NCBI GenBank assembly: GCA_016926235.1
Contig: JAFGOZ010000618.1
Span: 1-8,479, forward strand
Length of the DNA stretch: 8,479 nucleotides
Reading direction: 5' to 3'
Source of the DNA: Bacteroidales bacterium
Lineage (GTDB): Bacteria; Bacteroidota; Bacteroidia; Bacteroidales; UBA10428
Below, one piece after another: positions 5,977-8,479 of this stretch (position 1 is its first letter; each line of letters begins with the position of its first letter). The notes beneath the pieces are model-generated. The model was not told where the DNA came from, ran no database searches, and saw only the letters and a program-made list of their open reading frames with translations. A program made the position numbers and the translations under genes.

Positions 5977-6672
5977 TTAGGAATTGATCAAATAACTCGC
6001 CTGACTATATTCATAAAGTGGCACAATATATAAACCAGTTATAAAATACCAAATAATATCATTAAATGGCACATTAAGTATTACTAAGATAGGAGTATCA
6101 TCAAAACTCCAAAAATTTGAAATCCAGCTAGGATATACTGATTTTAATACTGTATAGGAAGCAAAAGCCAACAGAATCATGATAATTCCAGTTGCTACAG
6201 AACTAATAATCAAATCTTTTCTTTCTCGCCACATTAATAAAGTAGGGAAGAATAATGCTATAGTTGTTGAAAATAAACTATTTAGTCCAATAACTATGAA
6301 AGAAACCAGAAATAAAAACGCGGTTAGTGAAATAATAAATAATAAATGAATTACAATAATTGAATCTTTATTATTTAAGGATTTATTATTTTTTGATTTC
6401 CTTTGAAATAGAATTTTATATATAATAGCTGCAATTCCTCCATAAGTAAAGCCAAACAATACATCTTCAATACCAAAATATGAAAAACCAAATAAAAAAT
6501 GAGGCTTCCACCAGTCAATCGTATAAAAAAAATCAATAAATGGTCCAATAACTGCAAAAATGATTGATATTATTATCATTTCTTTTCTTGTTTCTTTCTT
6601 CCAAATAAAGAATATTATCCAAAAAAATAAATAAATTATTCCTAGTAGAAGATAAGTAAATTGATACTCCAT
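5977..6672 (-). CDS. Polytopic membrane protein resembling the lycopene-cyclase-domain (CarR/CrtYc-d) family
   Basis: The 231-residue protein has about seven hydrophobic segments (roughly 5-24, 32-51, 66-87, 105-130, 133-147, 153-177, 203-221) and a basic loop at 90-103 (QRKSKNNKSLNNK). DWWKP (53-57), GIEDVLFGF (67-75) and the closing IIWYFITGLYIVPLYEY (206-222) agree with my memory of small membrane proteins named lycopene cyclase domain-containing in Bacteroidota. The acidic residue expected in the second helix-pair motif (PLED-like) is replaced here (PFND, 202-205), while the first Glu (69) is kept. No carotenoid genes are nearby. It is the last gene of the minus-strand TIR cluster, 73 bp after the 47-residue gene, so it could be a membrane component of that system or an unrelated passenger. 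The ATG at 6672 has no clear ribosome binding site, which is usual here. Confidence 0.75.
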   Translation of the reverse strand: MEYQFTYLLLGIIYLFFWIIFFIWKKETRKEMIIISIIFAVIGPFIDFFYTIDWWKPHFLFGFSYFGIEDVLFGFTYGGIAAIIYKILFQRKSKNNKSLNNKDSIIVIHLLFIISLTAFLFLVSFIVIGLNSLFSTTIALFFPTLLMWRERKDLIISSVATGIIMILLAFASYTVLKSVYPSWISNFWSFDDTPILVILNVPFNDIIWYFITGLYIVPLYEYSQASYLINS

Positions 6673-6727
6673 TTGGTTGATTTAACTAATGAATAATGCA
6701 CATGATAAAATTTAAGCTTACTATTTA

Positions 6728-6761
6728 TAAATGTATAGTTTTTTGCTAAGTACATGACAAA
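6728..6761 (-). promoter_or_regulatory. Weak candidate promoter before the polytopic membrane protein gene
   Basis: On the minus strand TTTG (6761-6758) and TACATTTA (6735-6728) resemble the Bacteroides -33 (TTTG) and -7 (TAnnTTTG) elements. The spacing is 22 bases, slightly above the usual 19-21, and the last base of the -7 box is off. It overlaps the end of the 47-residue gene and would give a leader of about 50 bases. It would let the membrane protein be made independently of the TIR genes. AT-rich DNA produces such matches by chance. Confidence 0.2.
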
Positions 6762-6889
6762 TTTTTTATGGCTACGTCTATATCCTGCATTATACTGTAG
6801 CCTTTGGCACAAGCATGATGTTCCAGTGCAAACTGAATATTTCGGTGATACTGATCCACCTTGATAGGTTTAATGTCTTGAATATCCAT
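6746..6889 (-). CDS. Small 47-residue protein in the TIR cluster
   Basis: An ATG at 6889 opens a 47-codon frame that ends with TAG at 6746-6748. The product is soluble and mostly helical in appearance. It starts MDIQDIKPIKVDQYHRNIQF, carries His-His (24-25), then CAKGYSIMQD (27-36), and ends NLSCT. The frame begins 33 bp after the TIR stop and ends 73 bp before the membrane protein gene, on the same strand. Codon use looks protein-like, with G+C higher than the flanking spacers. It has no signal peptide or membrane segment. It might be a regulator, an immunity-like partner of the TIR protein or a remnant of a larger gene. I know no family for it. It is short enough to be missed by routine gene calling. 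Confidence 0.5.
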   Translation of the reverse strand: MDIQDIKPIKVDQYHRNIQFALEHHACAKGYSIMQDIDVAIKNLSCT

Positions 6890-6922
6890 TAAAATTAGTA
6901 TTATAGGGTTAATATTGAAAAA

Positions 6923-7858
6923 TTAGTTTTTCTCAAAACACTCAATGAGCTGCTTGAGCCAATAATCAATCAAAGTTTCAGTGGTACAAAAAGTACCCTC
7001 TTCAATTTCAGACCAACCAATTTCACCAGATATTCTCTTATCAAATTTATAATCGCATTTCAGAATATCATTGACTATACGACCTCCAAAATCATCAGAA
7101 GCCATCTCAACAATAGAAATGGAGAGGATTGAATCCAAATGATCAAATTGATTTTCTTTCCAAGTGAAATATAACCAATACTTGTTCCCAAAACCATACA
7201 TTTTCCCTGGTTGTTCACTTTGAGCAAAGTAGAAACTTGTTTTTGGATCTTCAAGAGAAGATTTATTTTCTTTTATTTGCTGAAAGATTTTAATGACTTC
7301 AGAATTTGCATCATTTTTAGAATCATGGCTTTTCAAATAACTTTCCCGATTAGCTTCTGCTTCTCTCTTGCGTTTTAATCTTTCAGATTTATCCTTATAT
7401 GTTTCAGGCCTTACATTGCCGCCCTTTTCATTAACTTTATATTCAATAACATTTGCAACCCCCTTTGATCCTGATTTATTATAGTTATCCCAGATATAGG
7501 TATATTCAAGCCATTCAGGCTTCTTAGAATCAGAATCAAGCATTACTAAAAGTAGAAAACTATAACCATTATCACGACCTCTATTCTTGATAGAATTTTC
7601 TTCGATTCGTGTCCAAACGGATTTGCCCCATCCATCTCTATATAAAACAACTACAATCCTTGCCTCCTTTGCAAATACATTTGAGAATTTTACATCGCCT
7701 TCAGGGCCTACCAATTCTTTCTCCCTTTCCGAATAGATGAAGGTCGAAAAACGATCTACAACAAGATCATTTATTTCATGGGCTATTAATAAATCCTGAT
7801 CCAAAAAGGAAAATGCGACCTCGAACTCATAAGAATTATTATGAACAGTATTCTCCAT
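6923..7858 (-). CDS. TIR-domain protein, probable NAD-cleaving defence effector
   Basis: This 311-residue cytoplasmic protein begins with a TIR domain (about 10-150): first strand FEVAFSFL (12-19), second strand TFIY (39-42), a BB-loop-like ELVGPEGD (48-55), then RIVVVLYRDGWGKSVWTRIE (67-86). Glu86, four residues after Trp82, matches the W-x-x-x-E position of the catalytic Glu in NAD-hydrolysing TIR domains such as SARM1. Residues 155-200 are charged and probably helical (LKRKREAEANRE), forming a linker. Residues 205-311 form a separate alpha/beta domain with many aromatics (KYWLYFTW at 226-233) that I cannot place; a sensing or oligomerising role is an inference. Bacterial TIR proteins commonly act in anti-phage systems, depleting NAD or making signalling nucleotides. 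It follows the 142-residue gene by 61 bp and precedes the 47-residue gene by 33 bp. No Shine-Dalgarno site is seen before the ATG at 7858. Confidence 0.85.
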   Translation of the reverse strand: MENTVHNNSYEFEVAFSFLDQDLLIAHEINDLVVDRFSTFIYSEREKELVGPEGDVKFSNVFAKEARIVVVLYRDGWGKSVWTRIEENSIKNRGRDNGYSFLLLVMLDSDSKKPEWLEYTYIWDNYNKSGSKGVANVIEYKVNEKGGNVRPETYKDKSERLKRKREAEANRESYLKSHDSKNDANSEVIKIFQQIKENKSSLEDPKTSFYFAQSEQPGKMYGFGNKYWLYFTWKENQFDHLDSILSISIVEMASDDFGGRIVNDILKCDYKFDKRISGEIGWSEIEEGTFCTTETLIDYWLKQLIECFEKN

Positions 7859-7919
7859 AACAGTTAAGATTTATGATATTACATCACATGACAAAATATG
7901 GATGAAGCTCCGTATTTAA

Positions 7920-8348
7920 TTATTTAAGTTGAAATTTTAATTTGTTCTTTATCGAATATCCGATGATAGATTTAACAAAATCAGCATAATAGTGTAGTCC
8001 AAAATCGTGAATAAGAAAACGATGAGCGATATTGCCAGATGAATCAAATTCATATGAAAGAAGATAATCTAGTTCGTCTTCTTTTTTTATGTAATAAGTG
8101 CTTATTTCTCCATTATTAAATAAGCCGGTCTCCTGGTTAAAACTAATTTCGGCCTTAACGATAAATTCTAATCCCCAAAAAGAAAATTTAAATGCATTGT
8201 CCTTGACATCCTTTAATTGAATACTATTATTTTCAAATACACCATGAAGTCCATTGATAATACTTTCTGAGCCTTTCAGAAACATACTGAAGGTCTGATT
8301 CTGTCTTTTAATTAACTGTATTTCTAATTTTAATTTATCATCAAACAT
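7920..8348 (-). CDS. 142-residue protein of unknown function heading the TIR cluster
   Basis: I do not recognise this protein. It has no signal peptide or membrane helix and looks like a compact cytoplasmic beta-rich fold. Strands such as FKFSFWGLEFIVKAEISF (53-70) and ISTYYIKKE (82-90) are followed by a C-terminal helix around HYYADFVKSIIGYSIKNK. Cys is absent, and no metal-binding or nucleotide-binding motif is visible. Its stop is 61 bp before the TIR gene on the same strand, making it the first gene of the cluster and a likely partner, such as a sensor, inhibitor or trigger, for the TIR protein. The ATG at 8348 is supported by a modest GAAAG upstream (minus strand) and by a promoter candidate about 25 bp further up. 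Confidence 0.75.
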   Translation of the reverse strand: MFDDKLKLEIQLIKRQNQTFSMFLKGSESIINGLHGVFENNSIQLKDVKDNAFKFSFWGLEFIVKAEISFNQETGLFNNGEISTYYIKKEDELDYLLSYEFDSSGNIAHRFLIHDFGLHYYADFVKSIIGYSIKNKLKFQLK

Positions 8349-8370
8349 TGTCTTTCACTATTGTCCGACT

Positions 8371-8402
8371 AAAATCTAAAATCAATAATTTAACTCAGTA
8401 AA
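8371..8402 (-). promoter_or_regulatory. Candidate Bacteroidota-type promoter of the TIR cluster
   Basis: Reading the minus strand, TTTA (8402-8399) and TAGATTTT (8378-8371) are separated by 20 bases. They match the Bacteroides -33 TTTG and -7 TAnnTTTG elements except for the last base of each box. A start of transcription some 5-8 bases beyond would give a leader of about 15-20 bases before the ATG at 8348. It is the best-placed promoter-like pair in the window, but it remains a pattern match in AT-rich DNA. Confidence 0.35.
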
Positions 8403-8419
8403 CAACTGACTATCAGTTG
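8403..8419. promoter_or_regulatory. Perfect inverted repeat abutting the candidate -33 box
   Basis: CAACTGA (8403-8409) and TCAGTTG (8413-8419) are exact reverse complements around CTA. The repeat directly touches the candidate -33 element at 8399-8402, upstream of the TIR cluster. This position suits an operator for a dimeric regulator. It could also be the hairpin of a transcript ending from outside the window, although no T run follows on either strand. A run of eight C (8444-8451) lies 24 bp further on. Confidence 0.45.
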
Positions 8420-8479
8420 ATATATTTTGTAACTCATAAAGTACCCCCCCCTATAAATTTAAACATAATTGTAACGAAG

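Larger units (their letters stand above)
8349..8479. other. Upstream region of the TIR cluster up to the window edge
   Basis: This region contains the candidate promoter, the inverted repeat and an eight-base C tract (8444-8451; G tract on the minus strand). No gene begins or ends here that I can support; the only minus-strand frames are very short (10-15 codons). What lies to the right is outside the window. Confidence 0.5.

Noticed and set aside
6375..6557. Second minus-strand frame of 60 codons
   Set aside because: It is an out-of-frame shadow within the polytopic membrane protein gene.
6890..6922. TATAAT sequence before the 47-codon gene as its own promoter
   Set aside because: On the minus strand it resembles an E. 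coli -10 box, but Bacteroidota use TAnnTTTG, and no partner element is present.

Overview
The window looks like chromosomal DNA of a Bacteroidota-type bacterium. The evidence is an AT-rich sequence without strong Shine-Dalgarno sites, a surface-type lipoprotein whose mature N-terminus is Cys followed by Ser/Glu/Asp residues, and a -33/-7 promoter candidate of the Bacteroides kind. There is no rRNA, tRNA, CRISPR array or recognisable transposase. The taxon is an inference, not something shown directly.

Left part (about 1-1935). This part is visibly richer in G+C and holds one apparently intact gene, a PD40/TolB-like beta-propeller lipoprotein on the minus strand (480-1370). Remnants surround it: a 3' piece of a small membrane-protein gene (207-446), an open frame leaving the left edge (1-173), and the last 95 codons of comM, the Mg-chelatase-like AAA+ ATPase (1648-1935). 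A heptanucleotide tandem array (1596-1637) and an 8-bp inverted repeat lie beside the comM piece.

Right part (about 1936-8479). Just beyond the comM break the sequence becomes AT-rich and the content changes to accessory genes. On the plus strand lie a membrane-anchored Cys-rich protein (2201-2782) and, 4 bp later, an Lgt-like integral membrane protein in which signature positions are replaced by cysteines (2787-3566). After a gap holding a possible gene relic comes a 628-residue protein of unknown function (3859-5745). Converging on these is a minus-strand cluster, in transcription order: a 142-aa unknown protein (7920-8348), a TIR-domain protein with the expected catalytic Glu (6923-7858), a 47-aa protein (6746-6889) and a polytopic membrane protein resembling the lycopene-cyclase-domain family (5977-6672). 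The gaps of 61, 33 and 73 bp suggest one transcription unit. A candidate promoter with a perfect inverted repeat touching its -33 element lies upstream.

Interpretation. The change in composition at a truncated comM suggests that an accessory island abuts, and may have interrupted, comM. The TIR cluster is a good candidate for a small defence system with undescribed partners. The Cys-rich protein and Lgt-like enzyme are a good candidate for a dedicated enzyme-substrate pair. Both functions are inferred from family knowledge and gene order.
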